A DNA stretch of 64,000 nucleotides from Pseudomonas putida (GTDB lineage: Bacteria; Pseudomonadota; Gammaproteobacteria; Pseudomonadales; Pseudomonadaceae), in the NCBI RefSeq assembly GCF_026625125.1, contig NZ_CP113097.1, positions 5,132,001 to 5,196,000 on the forward strand, given 5' to 3'. Under the pieces are notes generated by a model, which worked only from the letters and a program-made list of their open reading frames with translations, made no database searches and had not been told where the DNA came from. This document shows, piece by piece, positions 46,478-57,837 of this stretch; position 1 is the stretch's first letter; the number at the start of each line of letters is the position of its first letter. Both the position numbers and the translations under genes were made by a program.

Positions 46478-46552
46478 AGCTGCAAGCTACAAGAGAAGCG
46501 AGCCGACAACCGGTCTGCCCCCTCTTGCCGCTTGCAGCTTGCAGCTTGTAGC
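46478..46552. repeat. Heptamer-type inverted repeat between DUF3426 gene and dusB
   Basis: Left arm AGCTGCAAGCTACAAGAG (46478-46495); right arm CTCTTG followed by GCTTGCAGCTTGCAGCTTG-type heptamers (46522-46552). The arms are complementary around a 26-base loop. The same 7-base units build the array at 24356-24497. Confidence 0.75.
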
Positions 46553-46599
46553 GCCTGGTCATAAGCCTGCAACTGTTCAGAATTTATCCAAATCCATCT

Positions 46600-46627
46600 T
46601 TATCCGGTCACCGAGAGCGGGTATTAT
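46600..46627 (+). promoter_or_regulatory. Candidate promoter of dusB-fis
   Basis: TTATCC (46600-46605), 16 bases, TATTAT (46622-46627), with AT-rich sequence before it. It sits 50 bases upstream of dusB. GC-rich sequence right after the -10 box would suit stringent control as in E. coli dusB-fis; this is an inference. Confidence 0.4.
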
Positions 46628-46677
46628 GCCAACCCTTTTTCGACTCCAATGATTCGGCCCCACAACAGGGAACACCT

Positions 46678-47691
46678 ATGTCGGCGGTACGCATCGGCCC
46701 ATATACACTACGTAACAACCTGATCCTCGCGCCCATGGCCGGGGTCACGGACCAGCCTTTCCGTACACTTTGCAAGCGCCTGGGCGCGGGCATGGTGGTG
46801 TCGGAGATGGTCAGCAGCGACATGAGCCTGTGGAACAGCCGCAAGTCCAGCCTGCGCCGCATTCACGAAGGCGATCCCGAGCCGCGCTCGGTACAGATCG
46901 CCGGTGGCGATGCGCAGATGATGGCAGCGGCTGCCAGGGCCAACGTCGAAGCTGGCGCCCAGATCATCGATATCAACATGGGTTGCCCGGCAAAAAAAGT
47001 CTGCAACAAAGCTGCAGGCTCTGCTTTATTGAGAGATGAAGCTCTGGTCAGCGAGATTCTCCACGCCGTGGTCGGCGCGGTGGACGTCCCGGTGACCCTG
47101 AAGATCCGCACCGGTTGGGACCGGGCGAACAAGAACGGCCTGAACGTGGCGAGAATCGCCGAGCAGGCTGGCATCCAGGCGCTGGCGGTGCATGGCCGCA
47201 CACGCGCCGACCTGTACACCGGCGAAGCCGAATACGACACCATCGCTGCCATCAAGCAGGCGGTGTCCATTCCGGTTTTTGCCAACGGCGATATCACTTC
47301 GCCAGAAAAGGCCCGGGCGGTGCTGGACGCCACCGGCGTCGACGGTCTGCTGATTGGCAGGGCCGCCCAAGGGCGGCCCTGGATCTTTCGCGAGATCGAG
47401 CATTACCTGGGGACGGGCCAGCATTTGCCGGCCCCGCAGCTGGACGAAGTGGAACGTATTCTGCTGGAGCACCTTGCCGCGCTGCACGCCTTCTATGGCG
47501 ATGTGATGGGCGTACGTATCGCCCGTAAGCACGTCGGCTGGTACCTGGCAACACGACCCGGCGGCAAGGAGTTTCGCTCCCGGTTCAACGCTTTGGAAGA
47601 CACACAAGCGCAGTGCGCCAACGTTCGAGCTTTTTTCAGCGAACGTCGACAGAGCCTTGAGACAGAGGACGGACAAGGGGTGGCCGCATGA
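46678..47691 (+). CDS. dusB: tRNA-dihydrouridine synthase B
   Basis: A 337-residue FMN enzyme that reduces U17 (by E. coli DusB) in tRNA. Family motifs: [13 protein letters not shown] near residue 18, the catalytic Cys in [34 protein letters not shown] and [10 protein letters not shown] with [11 protein letters not shown]. The ATG at 46678 is at the normal N-terminus. fis overlaps its last four bases (ATGA), the conserved dusB-fis operon. Confidence 0.96.
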   Translation: MSAVRIGPYTLRNNLILAPMAGVTDQPFRTLCKRLGAGMVVSEMVSSDMSLWNSRKSSLRRIHEGDPEPRSVQIAGGDAQMMAAAARANVEAGAQIIDINMGCPAKKVCNKAAGSALLRDEALVSEILHAVVGAVDVPVTLKIRTGWDRANKNGLNVARIAEQAGIQALAVHGRTRADLYTGEAEYDTIAAIKQAVSIPVFANGDITSPEKARAVLDATGVDGLLIGRAAQGRPWIFREIEHYLGTGQHLPAPQLDEVERILLEHLAALHAFYGDVMGVRIARKHVGWYLATRPGGKEFRSRFNALEDTQAQCANVRAFFSERRQSLETEDGQGVAA

Positions 47692-48008
47692 CGATGATGA
47701 CCGAGACATTAGTGAGTGGAACAACGCCCGTGAGCGACAACGCCAACCTCAAACAGCACCTCAACACGCCGAGCGAAGAGGGCCAGACCCTTCGTGACAG
47801 CGTCGAGAAGGCGCTGCACAACTACTTCGCACACCTGGAAGGCGCTACCGTCACTGACGTGTACAACCTGGTGCTCTCCGAAGTAGAGGCGCCCCTGCTC
47901 GAAAGCGTGATGAATTACGTCAAGGGCAACCAGACCAAGGCCAGCGAGATGCTCGGGCTCAACCGAGGCACCCTGCGCAAGAAACTCAAGCAGTACGACT
48001 TGTTGTAA
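47688..48008 (+). CDS. fis: DNA-binding protein Fis
   Basis: A 106-residue nucleoid protein. The C-terminal helix-turn-helix ([29 protein letters not shown] in pieces) is nearly identical to E. coli Fis; the N-terminal part includes the dimerisation helices. It bends DNA and activates rRNA and growth-linked promoters. It overlaps dusB, and a Rho-independent terminator follows. Confidence 0.97.
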   Translation: MTMMTETLVSGTTPVSDNANLKQHLNTPSEEGQTLRDSVEKALHNYFAHLEGATVTDVYNLVLSEVEAPLLESVMNYVKGNQTKASEMLGLNRGTLRKKLKQYDLL

Positions 48009-48026
48009 GCCAGAATCCCAATCAGA

Positions 48027-48060
48027 AAAGGCGACTCCCTGAACAGAGGCGCCTTTTTTG
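48027..48060 (+). terminator. Rho-independent terminator of dusB-fis
   Basis: AAAAGGCG (48027-48034) and CGCCTTTT (48051-48058) form an 8-bp stem with a 16-base loop ending in six T, 18 bases after the fis stop. Confidence 0.8.
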
Positions 48061-48089
48061 CTGACTCCACCGCGTTATTGGAATCCGAA

Positions 48090-49697
48090 ATGACCGACCA
48101 GACTACCCGCCTGCCAGTCCGCCGCGCCCTGATCAGCGTCTCCGACAAGACCGGTATCCTCGAATTCGCTCGTGAGCTGCAGCAGCTCGGTGTCGAGATC
48201 CTGTCCACCGGCGGCACCTACAAGCTGCTCAAGGACAACGGCGTGAACGCGGTGGAAGTGGCCGACTACACGGGCTTCGCCGAAATGATGGACGGCCGGG
48301 TCAAGACCCTGCACCCGAAGATCCACGGCGGCATCCTCGGCCGTCGCGGTGTCGACGACGCAATCATGAACGAGCACGGCATCAAGCCGATTGACCTGGT
48401 CGCCGTCAACCTGTACCCGTTCGAAGCCACCATCGCCAAGCCTGGCTGCGACCTGCCGACCGCCATCGAGAACATCGACATCGGCGGCCCGACCATGGTC
48501 CGTTCGGCTGCCAAGAACCACAAGGACGTCGCCATCGTGGTCAACGCCGGCGACTACGCCAGCGTCCTCGAAGGCCTCAAGGCCGGCGGCCTGACCTACG
48601 CCCAACGTTTCGACCTGATGCTCAAGGCCTTCGAGCACACGGCGGCGTACGACGGCATGATCGCCAACTACATGGGCACCATCGACCAGGCCAAGGACAC
48701 GCTGTCCACTGAAGCACGCAGCGAGTTCCCGCGCACCTTCAACAGCCAGTTCGTCAAGGCTCAGGAAATGCGCTACGGCGAGAACCCGCACCAGAGCGCT
48801 GCGTTCTACGTTGAAGCCAACAAAGGCGAAGCCAGCGTTTCCACCGCCATCCAGCTGCAGGGCAAGGCGCTGTCGTTCAACAACGTGGCCGACACCGACG
48901 CCGCGCTGGAGTGCGTGAAGAGCTTCGTCAAGCCGGCCTGCGTCATCGTCAAGCATGCCAACCCCTGCGGCGTTGCCGTGGTGCCTGAGGACGAGGGCGG
49001 TATCCGCAAGGCCTACGACCTGGCCTACGCCACCGACAGCGAGTCGGCCTTCGGCGGCATCATCGCCTTCAACCGTGAACTGGACGGCGAAACCGCCAAG
49101 GCCATCGTCGAGCGCCAGTTCGTCGAAGTGATCATCGCCCCGAAAATCTCCCAGGCGGCCCGCGACGTGGTGGCTGCCAAGCAGAACGTACGTCTGCTGG
49201 AGTGCGGCGAGTGGCCAGCCGAGCGTGCCGCCGGTTGGGACTTCAAGCGCGTCAACGGTGGCCTGCTGGTGCAGAGCCGCGACAACGGCATGATCACCGC
49301 CGAAGACCTGAAGATCGTCACCAAGCGTGCACCGACCGAGCAGGAAATCCACGATCTGGTGTTCGCCTGGAAGGTGGCCAAGTTCGTCAAGTCCAATGCC
49401 ATCGTCTACGCCAAGCAGCGCCAGACCATCGGCGTCGGCGCTGGCCAGATGAGCCGCGTCAACTCCGCGCGCATCGCTGCCATCAAGGCAGAGCATGCCG
49501 GCCTGCAAGTGCAAGGTGCGGTCATGGCGTCGGACGCGTTCTTCCCGTTCCGTGATGGCATCGACAATGCCGCTAAAGTGGGTATCAGCGCCGTGATCCA
49601 GCCCGGTGGTTCGATGCGCGATGCCGAGGTGATCGCTGCCGCTGACGAAGCCGGCATCGCCATGGTATTCACCGGTATGCGCCACTTCCGCCACTGA
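48090..49697 (+). CDS. purH: Bifunctional AICAR transformylase / IMP cyclohydrolase
   Basis: A 535-residue enzyme for the last two steps of IMP synthesis. The N-terminal ~200 residues are the cyclohydrolase (MGS-like) domain ([33 protein letters not shown] in pieces); the rest is the transformylase with [10 protein letters not shown] and the [20 protein letters not shown] segment ([18 protein letters not shown]). ATG 48090 gives [16 protein letters not shown]; an in-frame TTG at 48078 is unlikely. purD follows after a repeat-bearing gap. Confidence 0.97.
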   Translation: MTDQTTRLPVRRALISVSDKTGILEFARELQQLGVEILSTGGTYKLLKDNGVNAVEVADYTGFAEMMDGRVKTLHPKIHGGILGRRGVDDAIMNEHGIKPIDLVAVNLYPFEATIAKPGCDLPTAIENIDIGGPTMVRSAAKNHKDVAIVVNAGDYASVLEGLKAGGLTYAQRFDLMLKAFEHTAAYDGMIANYMGTIDQAKDTLSTEARSEFPRTFNSQFVKAQEMRYGENPHQSAAFYVEANKGEASVSTAIQLQGKALSFNNVADTDAALECVKSFVKPACVIVKHANPCGVAVVPEDEGGIRKAYDLAYATDSESAFGGIIAFNRELDGETAKAIVERQFVEVIIAPKISQAARDVVAAKQNVRLLECGEWPAERAAGWDFKRVNGGLLVQSRDNGMITAEDLKIVTKRAPTEQEIHDLVFAWKVAKFVKSNAIVYAKQRQTIGVGAGQMSRVNSARIAAIKAEHAGLQVQGAVMASDAFFPFRDGIDNAAKVGISAVIQPGGSMRDAEVIAAADEAGIAMVFTGMRHFRH

Positions 49698-49717
49698 TAG
49701 CAGCGGCAAGCTTTACG

Positions 49718-49850
49718 CTGCAAGCTGCAAGCAAGAGCAGGGCAAATTGCTCCTGCTTGCAGCCACAGCCCCTTGAATCCCTGAGTTGTGAGCACGTGAA
49801 AGGATCAGCGCCAACCGCTTTCTTTTGACGCTTGCAGCTTGCAGCTTCTC
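49718..49850. repeat. Heptamer-type repeat arms between purH and purD
   Basis: GCTGCAAGCTGCAAGCAAGAG (49718-49738) reads opposite to CTCCTGCTTGCAGC (49750-49763) and to GACGCTTGCAGCTTGCAGCTTC (49828-49849). The last arm lies directly before the purD ribosome binding site (GAAGGAG, 49852-49858). Same repeat family as at 24356 and 46478. Confidence 0.7.
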
Positions 49851-49864
49851 CGAAGGAGCCTGTA

Positions 49865-51166
49865 ATGAAAGTTTTGATCATCGGCAGCGGCGGCCGTGAG
49901 CACGCCCTGGCCTGGAAAGTCGCCCAGGACCCACGCGTCGAGAAAGTATTCGTCGCCCCTGGCAACGCCGGTACCGCCATTGAAGCCAAGTGCGAGAACG
50001 TTGCCATCGACGTGACCGCCCTTGAGCAACTGGCAGACTTCGCCGAGAAGAACGTCGACCTGACCATCGTGGGCCCCGAGGCGCCACTGGTCATCGGTGT
50101 GGTGGACCTGTTCCGCAGCCGCGGCCTGGACTGCTTCGGCCCGACCAAGGGCGCGGCCCAGCTGGAAGGCTCCAAGGCATTCACCAAGGACTTCCTGGCT
50201 CGCCACAAGATCCCGACCGCCGACTACCAGAACTTCACCGAGATCGAGCCGGCCCTGGCCTACCTGCAGGAAAAAGGCGCGCCGATCGTGATCAAGGCCG
50301 ACGGCCTGGCTGCAGGCAAAGGCGTGATCGTCGCCATGACCCTGGAAGAAGCCGAAGCCGCCGTGCGTGACATGCTCGCAGGCAACGCCTTTGGCGAAGC
50401 CGGTTCGCGCGTGGTGATCGAAGAGTTCCTCGACGGCGAGGAAGCCAGCTTTATCGTGATGGTCGACGGCCACAACGTGCTGCCAATGGCCACCAGCCAG
50501 GACCACAAGCGCGTGGGTGACCAGGACACCGGCCCGAACACGGGCGGCATGGGTGCCTACTCCCCTGCCCCAGTCGTTACCGCCGATGTCCACCAGCGCG
50601 TGATGGACCAGGTGATCTGGCCGACCGTGCGCGGCATGGCCGAAGAAGGCAACGTGTACACCGGCTTCCTGTATGCCGGCCTGATGATCGACAAGGCGGG
50701 CAACCCCAAGGTCATCGAGTTCAACTGCCGCTTTGGCGACCCGGAAACCCAGCCAGTCATGCTGCGCCTGGAATCGAGCCTGGTGCTGTTGATCGAAGCC
50801 GCTTTCGCCAAGGCACTGGACAAGGTCGAAGCGCAGTGGGACCCGCGCCCGAGCCTGGGTGTGGTGCTGGCTGCCGGCGGGTACCCAGGCGACTACGCCA
50901 AGGGCGACGCGATCAGTGGCCTGGAGGCCGCAGCCAAGATCGAAGGCAAGGTGTTCCATGCCGGTACTTCGCTCAAGGACGGCCAGGTCGTGACCAACGG
51001 TGGCCGCGTGCTCTGCGCCACGGCCATGGGCAGCACGGTCGCAGATGCCCAGCAGCAGGCTTACCGCCTCGCCAAGGAAGTCACCTGGAACGGTAGCTTC
51101 TACCGTACCGACATCGGCTATCGGGCCATTGCCCGCGAGCGCGGTGAACACCAGCAAGAACCTTGA
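49865..51166 (+). CDS. purD: Phosphoribosylamine-glycine ligase
   Basis: A 433-residue ATP-grasp enzyme making glycinamide ribonucleotide, the second step of purine synthesis. It starts MKVLIIGSGGREHALAWK (the family N-terminus), with KADGLAAGKGVIV, DGEEASFIVMVDG and EFNCRFGDPETQ. A strong GAAGGAG precedes the ATG; an in-frame upstream ATG (49832) would start inside the repeat. Same strand as purH and followed by retS. Confidence 0.97.
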   Translation: MKVLIIGSGGREHALAWKVAQDPRVEKVFVAPGNAGTAIEAKCENVAIDVTALEQLADFAEKNVDLTIVGPEAPLVIGVVDLFRSRGLDCFGPTKGAAQLEGSKAFTKDFLARHKIPTADYQNFTEIEPALAYLQEKGAPIVIKADGLAAGKGVIVAMTLEEAEAAVRDMLAGNAFGEAGSRVVIEEFLDGEEASFIVMVDGHNVLPMATSQDHKRVGDQDTGPNTGGMGAYSPAPVVTADVHQRVMDQVIWPTVRGMAEEGNVYTGFLYAGLMIDKAGNPKVIEFNCRFGDPETQPVMLRLESSLVLLIEAAFAKALDKVEAQWDPRPSLGVVLAAGGYPGDYAKGDAISGLEAAAKIEGKVFHAGTSLKDGQVVTNGGRVLCATAMGSTVADAQQQAYRLAKEVTWNGSFYRTDIGYRAIARERGEHQQEP

Positions 51167-51295
51167 CCGGATAGCCGCAGCGTCTTGCGCGTGCGGCTTT
51201 CGGCTCGTCGACATGGCCCCCTCGGGGCCTTGCCTTCGACTTGGCGCGCCGCGCATAGTTACTCCACGGCACATCAGCTAGGAAGGGATCTCGTA

Positions 51296-54067
51296 GTGCG
51301 TCGGCTTCGGATTGCCACAGCTCTGATCGTCAGCTTGCTGACCCTGCTCTGCCTGCACCCGGCTTCGGCCGACCAAGGCGGAGGCTGGTCCGTTTTGCTC
51401 GACGAACAAGCCAACCTGCAATTGAGCGACGTCCGCTCGGATCGCTATCGCAACCAGTTCAGCCCCACTACCCTGGGCGACCTCGATGCAGCACCGTCGC
51501 AACAGGCCCTGTGGCTACACTATCGCCTCGAACCGGGTGAGCAGGAGCGACTGTTGCGGGTCTTCGCCCCGGACCTTTCACGCCTGGACCTCTACGCCCT
51601 GGAGGGCGACAGGCTGCTACGCCAGCTGCACCACGGCCGCCAGGCCGGCAACGCCAGCCCGACCTTGCGTGGCAGCGATCACGTATTGCCCCTGCCGAAC
51701 AGCCCGACCGCGGTGGACGTCTACCTGCGCCTGGTCTCCGAGCATCAACTGCGCCCGGCCATCACCCTGGAGCCTGCGGCAGTCGCCGCTTCGAACCAAG
51801 GCCAGCCATTGCTGTTCGGCATGCTCTTCGGCGGCCTGGCCATGCTCATCCTGCACAACCTGATCCGCTTTCTATACACCCGCTCCAGCACCACCCTGGT
51901 CCTTGCGTTGTACCACGGGCTGATGCTGCTCAGCGGCCTGATCCTGCTCAACCTCAGCGGCCCCTGGTGGCACCTGTGGCACAGTGCGCAAACCCCGGCC
52001 GCCTACCTGACCCTGGTGTTGGCGGGCCTCGCGGGGCTGTATTTCACCCAGCACTTCTTCTCGCGCTGCAATTCACCGCAGCTCAATCGCTTGCTGCAGG
52101 GCGAAATGCTGGTGGCCGCGGTCAGCGGCCTGATCCTGCTGTTCGTCGATACCCTGCCGCTCAACCTGATGACCTACGCCCTGCTGGCCTTGGGCAGTGT
52201 CAGCATGCTGCTGGTCAGCAGCTACCACTGGTACAAAGGTTATGCACCGGCACGCCTGTTCAGCCTGGCCATGATCGTGTTCAACCTGGGCGGGCTGGTG
52301 TTGCTGCCGGCCCTGCTCGGCCTGACCCGCACCTCGACGCCCTGGCTGCTGTGCATTCTGCTCGGCTTGACCGTGGCCAGCGGCCTGCTGCTCAACCTGG
52401 CGGTCAGCGAGCGCCTGCGGCGCATGAGCGAAGAGCGCTTCAGCGCCAGCCGCGCACTGGCGGCCAGTGACGCCGAAATCAATGCCAAGGCCGAGTTTCT
52501 GGCCAAGATCAGCCATGAAATCCGTACCCCCATGAACGGCGTGCTGGGCATGACCGAACTGCTGCTGGGCACGCCGCTGTCGGTCAAGCAGCGTGACTAC
52601 GTGCAGACCATCCACAGCGCCGGCAACGAACTGCTCACACTGATCAACGAGATTCTCGACATTTCCAAGCTCGAGTCGCGGCAGATCGAACTGGACGATG
52701 TGCAATTCGACCTCAATGCCCTGATCGAAGACTGCCTGAACATCTTCCGCGCCAAGGCCGAACAACAGAACATCGAGCTGATCAGCTTCACCCAGCCGCA
52801 GGTGCCACGGGTCATCAGCGGGGACCCGACGCGCCTGCGTCAGGCCCTCTCCAGCCTGCTGGAAAACGCCCTGAAAAACACCGACCACGGCGAAATCCTC
52901 CTGGTCGTTGCACTGGACCAGCGCAGCGAGGTGCCGCGCCTGCGGATCGCCGTGCAGGACAGCGGCGAGCCGTTGCCTGCGGCCGAGCGCGAAGCCCTGC
53001 TGCAGGCAGAGCTGCACAGCCACCACTTCCTGTCCAGCAACAAGCTTGGCGGCCACCTTGGGTTGATCATCGCCAAGCAACTGATCGGCCTGATGCAGGG
53101 CGAATTCGGCATCAAGAGCAGCACCAGCATGGGCAACACCCTGTGGCTGACCCTGCCGCTCGACCCCTCGCGGCTGGAGCAACCCTTGGCCGACCTCGAC
53201 AGCCCATTGCGTGACGCCCGGGTGCTGGTGGTGGACGACAACGACACCTGCCGCAAGGTGCTGGTGCAGCAGTGCAGCGCTTGGGGCATGAACGTCAGTG
53301 CCGTGCCCTCGGGCAAAGAAGCCCTGGCCCTGCTCCGGACCAAGGCGCACCTGCGCGACTATTTCGACGCGGTCTTGCTCGACCAGAACATGCCCGGCAT
53401 GACCGGCATGCAGCTGGCCGCCAAGATCAAGGAAGACCCCAGCCTGAACCACGACATCCTCGTGGTGATGCTCACCGGTATCAGCAATGCACCGAGCAAG
53501 GTCATTGCCCGCAATGCCGGGGTCAAGCGCATCCTGGCCAAACCGGTGGCCGGCTACACGCTCAAGACCACCCTGGCCGAAGAGCTGGCCCAGCGCGGCC
53601 GCGAACAGACCGTGCCGATGCCCCTGCCAGGCACCCCGCCCACTCACGAGCTGCCGGGCGACTTCCGCGTGCTGGTCGCCGAAGACAACAGCATCTCGAC
53701 CAAGGTGATCCGCGGCATGCTGGGCAAACTCAATCTCGAACCGGATACCGCCAGCAATGGCGAGGAAGCCCTGCAGGCCATGAAAGCCCAGCGCTACGAC
53801 CTGGTGTTGATGGATTGTGAAATGCCGGTGCTCGACGGTTTCTCCGCCACCCAGCAACTGCGCGCCTGGGAGGTCGCCAACCAGCGCCAGCGCACCCCGG
53901 TGGTGGCACTGACCGCGCACATCCTCGCCGAGCACAAGGAGCGCGCACGGCTGGCCGGCATGGATGGGCACATGGCCAAGCCGGTGGAGCTGTCGCAATT
54001 GCGCGAGTTGATCCAGTATTGGGCGAACCAGCGGGAAACCAAGACCGATCCGCTGCATACCTCCTAA
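51296..54067 (+). CDS. retS: Hybrid sensor kinase RetS
   Basis: A 923-residue inner membrane hybrid sensor. Signal peptide, periplasmic 7TMR-DISMED2 domain (~30-165), seven membrane helices (~175-380), HisKA with His407 in [15 protein letters not shown], an ATPase domain with degenerate G boxes, and two receivers with Asp696 (LLDQNMPGM) and Asp840 ([11 protein letters not shown]). The order purD-retS and the domains match P. aeruginosa PA4855-PA4856, where RetS binds and inhibits GacS to block the Gac/Rsm switch to biofilm. GTG 51296 follows AGGAAGGG; the frame upstream to 51185 is not coding. Confidence 0.93.
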   Translation: MRRLRIATALIVSLLTLLCLHPASADQGGGWSVLLDEQANLQLSDVRSDRYRNQFSPTTLGDLDAAPSQQALWLHYRLEPGEQERLLRVFAPDLSRLDLYALEGDRLLRQLHHGRQAGNASPTLRGSDHVLPLPNSPTAVDVYLRLVSEHQLRPAITLEPAAVAASNQGQPLLFGMLFGGLAMLILHNLIRFLYTRSSTTLVLALYHGLMLLSGLILLNLSGPWWHLWHSAQTPAAYLTLVLAGLAGLYFTQHFFSRCNSPQLNRLLQGEMLVAAVSGLILLFVDTLPLNLMTYALLALGSVSMLLVSSYHWYKGYAPARLFSLAMIVFNLGGLVLLPALLGLTRTSTPWLLCILLGLTVASGLLLNLAVSERLRRMSEERFSASRALAASDAEINAKAEFLAKISHEIRTPMNGVLGMTELLLGTPLSVKQRDYVQTIHSAGNELLTLINEILDISKLESRQIELDDVQFDLNALIEDCLNIFRAKAEQQNIELISFTQPQVPRVISGDPTRLRQALSSLLENALKNTDHGEILLVVALDQRSEVPRLRIAVQDSGEPLPAAEREALLQAELHSHHFLSSNKLGGHLGLIIAKQLIGLMQGEFGIKSSTSMGNTLWLTLPLDPSRLEQPLADLDSPLRDARVLVVDDNDTCRKVLVQQCSAWGMNVSAVPSGKEALALLRTKAHLRDYFDAVLLDQNMPGMTGMQLAAKIKEDPSLNHDILVVMLTGISNAPSKVIARNAGVKRILAKPVAGYTLKTTLAEELAQRGREQTVPMPLPGTPPTHELPGDFRVLVAEDNSISTKVIRGMLGKLNLEPDTASNGEEALQAMKAQRYDLVLMDCEMPVLDGFSATQQLRAWEVANQRQRTPVVALTAHILAEHKERARLAGMDGHMAKPVELSQLRELIQYWANQRETKTDPLHTS

Positions 54068-54176
54068 CGATAAAGCGCTGCCGCAGCGGCCTGGATTACA
54101 GCAGCGCTGCATGGGACTGGGGTTGCTGCGCAGCCCTTCTGCGCCACCAGGCCGCGCCGACAAAGGACTCACCCCC

Positions 54177-54773
54177 ATGCTTCACGAGTTGTTCAGTGTC
54201 TACCTGAAGATGCTGGTGCTCTACAGCCCGTTTTTCGTGCTGTCGTGCTTCATCAGCCTGACCCGTGGCCACTCCAGCAAGGAGCGCAAGCAGCTGGCCT
54301 GGAAGGTTGCGTTCGCCGCATTGGTGGCCAGTGTGTTGCTGTACCTGTTCGGGCGGGCGATCTTCGGCATTTTCGGCATCACGGCCGATGCCTTCCGCAT
54401 CGGCGCCGGCAGCGTGCTGTTCATCTCGGCATTGGGGATGGCCCAGGGCAAACCGGCCGTGCAGGCCGACAACGTGCAGCAGGACGTGACCATCGTACCG
54501 CTGACGATCCCGCTCACCGTAGGCCCGGGCACCATCGGCGCGCTGCTGGTGATGGGCGTCAGCCAGCCGCACTGGGACGACAAGTTACTGGCCATCGTCA
54601 GTATCGCGCTGGCCAGCTTCACCGTGGGCTTGGTGCTTTATCTGTCGCACGGCATCGAGCGCATTCTCGGTGAGCAAGGCCTGCAGATCGTCAGCCGCCT
54701 GATGGGGCTGTTCGTCTGCGCCTTGGCGGCGCAGATCATCTTCACCGGCATCAGGGGCTACCTGGTCGGCTAG
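54177..54773 (+). CDS. MarC/NAAT-family membrane protein
   Basis: A 198-residue integral membrane protein with about six helices. It shows the MarC-type start (SVYLKMLVLYSPFFVLSCFISLTRG) and the family motif around IVPLTIPLTVGPGTIGALLVMG. MarC proteins were once linked to multiple antibiotic resistance, but this was not upheld; transport function is unproven. ATG 54177 starts a sensible first helix; the frame is open upstream without a site. It converges on the cbiG/cobJ gene with ten bases between stops. Confidence 0.88.
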   Translation: MLHELFSVYLKMLVLYSPFFVLSCFISLTRGHSSKERKQLAWKVAFAALVASVLLYLFGRAIFGIFGITADAFRIGAGSVLFISALGMAQGKPAVQADNVQQDVTIVPLTIPLTVGPGTIGALLVMGVSQPHWDDKLLAIVSIALASFTVGLVLYLSHGIERILGEQGLQIVSRLMGLFVCALAAQIIFTGIRGYLVG

Positions 54774-54782
54774 CCCCGCCAC

Positions 54783-56480
54783 TTACGGCGCAACAGGGTA
54801 CCAACGCGGGGTATAGACCCACTGCCCACCCTCGGCACGGGCAAAGGTGCAGGTAGTGGAAGAGCCAACCAGCACCATGGTACGCATGTCGACCATCTCA
54901 GGCATCAACTCGGCGAGGGTGACCACCTTGAGCGTCTGCCCCGGCCTGCCGATGTCACGCCCCAGCACTACGGGTGTATCGCCATCCCGGTGCTGGCGCA
55001 CGATTTCCAGCGCGCGGCCAAGCTGCCAGGGGCGCGAACGCGAGATCGGGTTGTAGAAGGCAAGCACCAGGTCGGCCTGGGCTGCCAGGCCCAGCCGATG
55101 TTCGATGGTCGACCACGGTTTGAGATTGTCCGATAGCGACATCACGCAGAAGTCATGCCCCAGCGGCGCGCCCGCTTGAGCGGCGGTGGCCAGCGAGGCC
55201 GAAACCCCCGGCAGGATCTGCAGATCGACCCGATGCCAGGCGGGGTCAGAGGACCCGTGCAGCGCTTCCAGCACGGCTGCGGCCATGGCGAAGACCCCCG
55301 GGTCACCCGACGACACCACCACCACCGAGCGCCCCTGGGCGGCAAGCTCGAAAGCATGACGCGCGCGCTGCATCTCTTCGCGGTTGTCGGTGCAATGTTG
55401 CACCTGATCGTCGCGGAACGGCCCGGCCATGCGCACGTAGGTTTCGTAACCGAGAATGTCCTCGGCGCCTGCCAGCTCGGCTTTGACCGCCGGCACCATC
55501 AGCTCGGCGGCGCCAGGGCCAAGGCCGATGACGGCCAGGCGGCCACGCTTGCGGCCCAGCTGGTTGACCTTGACTGGTGCCGATGCCAGCGCAATGACCA
55601 AGCCCGCCTGCTCGATCAGGCGCGCATCCGGCAGTGCTGCGGCGGCCATGCTGACAAGCGTGCTTTCTTTGGCCGCAAAACGCAGTGCGACACCCAGCGT
55701 CTCGGCCGCTGCCAGCAAGGACGGTTCGGCCATGGCCTGTTCGGCGGCCAGCAGGCACGCCAGTGACTGCTCGGCGATGCCCGCTTCACGCAGGGCATCA
55801 TTGACGCGTTCGACCAGATCAGCGCCGCCCGCATCCACCGCAACCACCACCGAACGGGGGCGGATCAGCAACTCGTCACGGCTGGCCGGGCGCGCAGTGC
55901 ATCCCACATGAATGGTGCGCTGGGCAGCTTCACTGGTTGGCAATTGGGCCTGAGCCAGCCACGGCGCATCGCCCTCGATGCGTACGGCTTCGCCCGCCAG
56001 CAGATCGGAAACGAAACGCTTGCCCTGTTCGATGTCCGCCAGGGCGTAGCCTTCGGGTGGGTTCAGCAGGCAGGTGCCGAAACGCAGCTCGCCACTGGTG
56101 GTGATCGCCGGGGCCACGCCCAGCGCTTCAGCGATCTCCCGGGCCATGAGGTTGACGCCGCTCAGCCCGCCCAGCAGCGGCACTACCGCACTGCCGTCCT
56201 CGGCCACCGCCAGCACCGGCGGCTCCGCGCCTTTCTCGCTGAGCAGGCTGGCCAGGCTACGGATGACGATACCCGCCGCACACAGGGCAATGATCGGCGT
56301 GTCTTGCCGGTAGAGGTCGCGCAACGTGTCGCCAAAGTTTTCGTAATACTGGTCGGCCAGGTCGACCCGACCACTCAGGCCGTGCAGCGTTGCCTGTGGA
56401 TACCGCTGCTGAATGCGCCGCGCGGTGGCTACGCTGCCAGCGCCGAGCACGATGATCGCCGGTGCCTTGTGCATGCTCAT
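54783..56480 (-). CDS. cobJ: CbiG-CobJ fusion: cobalamin biosynthesis protein / precorrin-3B C17-methyltransferase
   Basis: A 565-residue two-enzyme fusion. Residues ~1-320 are full-length CbiG-like (CbiG_N segment [16 protein letters not shown], a middle part, then CbiG_C/CobE with [17 protein letters not shown]). Residues ~325-565 are CobJ, an SAM methyltransferase contracting the ring ([48 protein letters not shown]). Start 56480 overlaps the cobI stop as ATGA; alternatives are 56489 and 56474. The last gene of a leftward cob operon. In P. denitrificans the CbiG partner (CobE) is a separate short protein. Confidence 0.92.
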   Translation of the reverse strand: MSMHKAPAIIVLGAGSVATARRIQQRYPQATLHGLSGRVDLADQYYENFGDTLRDLYRQDTPIIALCAAGIVIRSLASLLSEKGAEPPVLAVAEDGSAVVPLLGGLSGVNLMAREIAEALGVAPAITTSGELRFGTCLLNPPEGYALADIEQGKRFVSDLLAGEAVRIEGDAPWLAQAQLPTSEAAQRTIHVGCTARPASRDELLIRPRSVVVAVDAGGADLVERVNDALREAGIAEQSLACLLAAEQAMAEPSLLAAAETLGVALRFAAKESTLVSMAAAALPDARLIEQAGLVIALASAPVKVNQLGRKRGRLAVIGLGPGAAELMVPAVKAELAGAEDILGYETYVRMAGPFRDDQVQHCTDNREEMQRARHAFELAAQGRSVVVVSSGDPGVFAMAAAVLEALHGSSDPAWHRVDLQILPGVSASLATAAQAGAPLGHDFCVMSLSDNLKPWSTIEHRLGLAAQADLVLAFYNPISRSRPWQLGRALEIVRQHRDGDTPVVLGRDIGRPGQTLKVVTLAELMPEMVDMRTMVLVGSSTTCTFARAEGGQWVYTPRWYPVAP

Positions 56481-57211
56481 CCCTGCCATTTTTCACCCGG
56501 CACGATGATCAGCGAGAAGTACGGTGATGACTGTGGGTCCACCTGGTCCAGCGCGACGATTTTCTGATTGGCCATGGTCGCCCGTTCCACGTACAGCGCT
56601 CGGCTGTCCAGGCCCAGTTCGCCCAGCACCTGCCGCACCTTGGGGAAGTTGCGGCCCAGCTTCATGATTACCGCCGCGTCGGCGTCGGCCAGGCGCCGCT
56701 TGAGCTCTTCGGCCGGCAGCACCCCCGACAGCACCGACAGGCTCTGGTTACGGTAGACCAAAGGGGCCCCCAGTACCGAGGCGCCGCCCAGCATCGAGCA
56801 GACGCCAGGGATCACTTGCGCGTCATAGCGCTGCGCCAGACGGTCATGCAGGTACATGTAGGAGCCGTAAAAGAACGGGTCGCCTTCGCAGATCACCGCC
56901 ACATCGCGGCCAGCATCGAGGTGCTCGGCCACTTGCACGCTGGCTTCGTCATAGAAATCGCTGATGACCTGCTCGTAGGACAACGGTGCCGGCAACGCCT
57001 CGGTGGTCACCGGATAGACCAACGGCAGCAGCGTTTGCGCTGGCTGCAGGTGCGACTCGATGATGCCGAAGGCATTGCCACGCTTGCCCTTGGCCACGAA
57101 GTAGGCGACCACCGGGGCCTCGCGTAGCAAGCGCAGGGCCTTGAGGGTGATCAGCTCAGGGTCGCCAGGGCCTACGCCCAGGCCCAGCAGACGTCCACGC
57201 GGCGCCATCAT
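56477..57211 (-). CDS. cobI: Precorrin-2 C20-methyltransferase
   Basis: A 244-residue SAM methyltransferase of the tetrapyrrole methylase fold. Motifs: [22 protein letters not shown] at the N-terminus, [36 protein letters not shown] and [20 protein letters not shown] near the C-terminus, characteristic of CobI/CbiL. It adds the C-20 methyl group that is lost on ring contraction. It overlaps cobH upstream (ATGA) and cobJ downstream (ATGA), so all are translated as a chain. Confidence 0.95.
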   Translation of the reverse strand: MMAPRGRLLGLGVGPGDPELITLKALRLLREAPVVAYFVAKGKRGNAFGIIESHLQPAQTLLPLVYPVTTEALPAPLSYEQVISDFYDEASVQVAEHLDAGRDVAVICEGDPFFYGSYMYLHDRLAQRYDAQVIPGVCSMLGGASVLGAPLVYRNQSLSVLSGVLPAEELKRRLADADAAVIMKLGRNFPKVRQVLGELGLDSRALYVERATMANQKIVALDQVDPQSSPYFSLIIVPGEKWQG

Positions 57212-57837
57212 TCCACCTCCGTGGCGAGGGCATTGACCGCCGCCGCCGCCATCGCGCTACCGCCCAGGCGGCCCTGCATGATCACGAAGGGTACCCCTCG
57301 GCTATCTGCGGCAAGCATGGCCTTGGACTCCGCCGCACCGACGAAGCCAACCGGGAAGCCGAGGATCAGCGCAGGCTTGGGTGCACCTGCATCGATCATT
57401 TCCAGCAAGTAGAACAGTGCGGTCGGTGCGTTGCCGATCACCACCACGCTGCCCTCCAGGTAGGGCCGCCACAGTTCCAGGGCCACCGCCGAGCGGGTAT
57501 TGCCGGCATCTTTGGCCAAGGCTGGGACACTCGGGTCGCGCAGGGTGCAGATCACTTTGTTGTCAGCGGGCAGACGTGCACGGGTGATACCTTCGGCGAC
57601 CATGTGCGCATCGCATAGGATCGGCGCGCCGTTGGCCAGGGCCTCGCGCCCGGCGCGGCCTGCACCTTCGGAGAACTGCAGGCCGTCGATGGCCTCGACC
57701 ATGCCGCAGGCATGGATCACACGAACGGCGAGTTTCTCAAGGTCCGCGGGGATCCGCTCGAGCCGGGCCTCCTCACGGATGATCCGGAAAGAATTGCGAT
57801 AGATCTCCTGACCATCGCGGATGTAATCAATCATCAA
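57208..57837 (-). CDS. cobH: Precorrin-8X methylmutase
   Basis: A 209-residue enzyme that moves the C-11 methyl to C-12 to make hydrogenobyrinic acid. It has the family segments [34 protein letters not shown] (with the catalytic His), [15 protein letters not shown] and [13 protein letters not shown]. Length as expected (about 208-210). It overlaps cobG by 11 bases upstream and cobI by four downstream. Confidence 0.96.
   Translation of the reverse strand: MMIDYIRDGQEIYRNSFRIIREEARLERIPADLEKLAVRVIHACGMVEAIDGLQFSEGAGRAGREALANGAPILCDAHMVAEGITRARLPADNKVICTLRDPSVPALAKDAGNTRSAVALELWRPYLEGSVVVIGNAPTALFYLLEMIDAGAPKPALILGFPVGFVGAAESKAMLAADSRGVPFVIMQGRLGGSAMAAAAVNALATEVE

Noticed and set aside
48075..49709. 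A 544-codon minus-strand ORF
   Set aside because: Exactly antisense to purH, which is a complete, conserved enzyme.
52073..54178. A 701-codon minus-strand ORF
   Set aside because: Shadow of retS; low-complexity His/Gly/Gln composition typical of reverse-frame reads.
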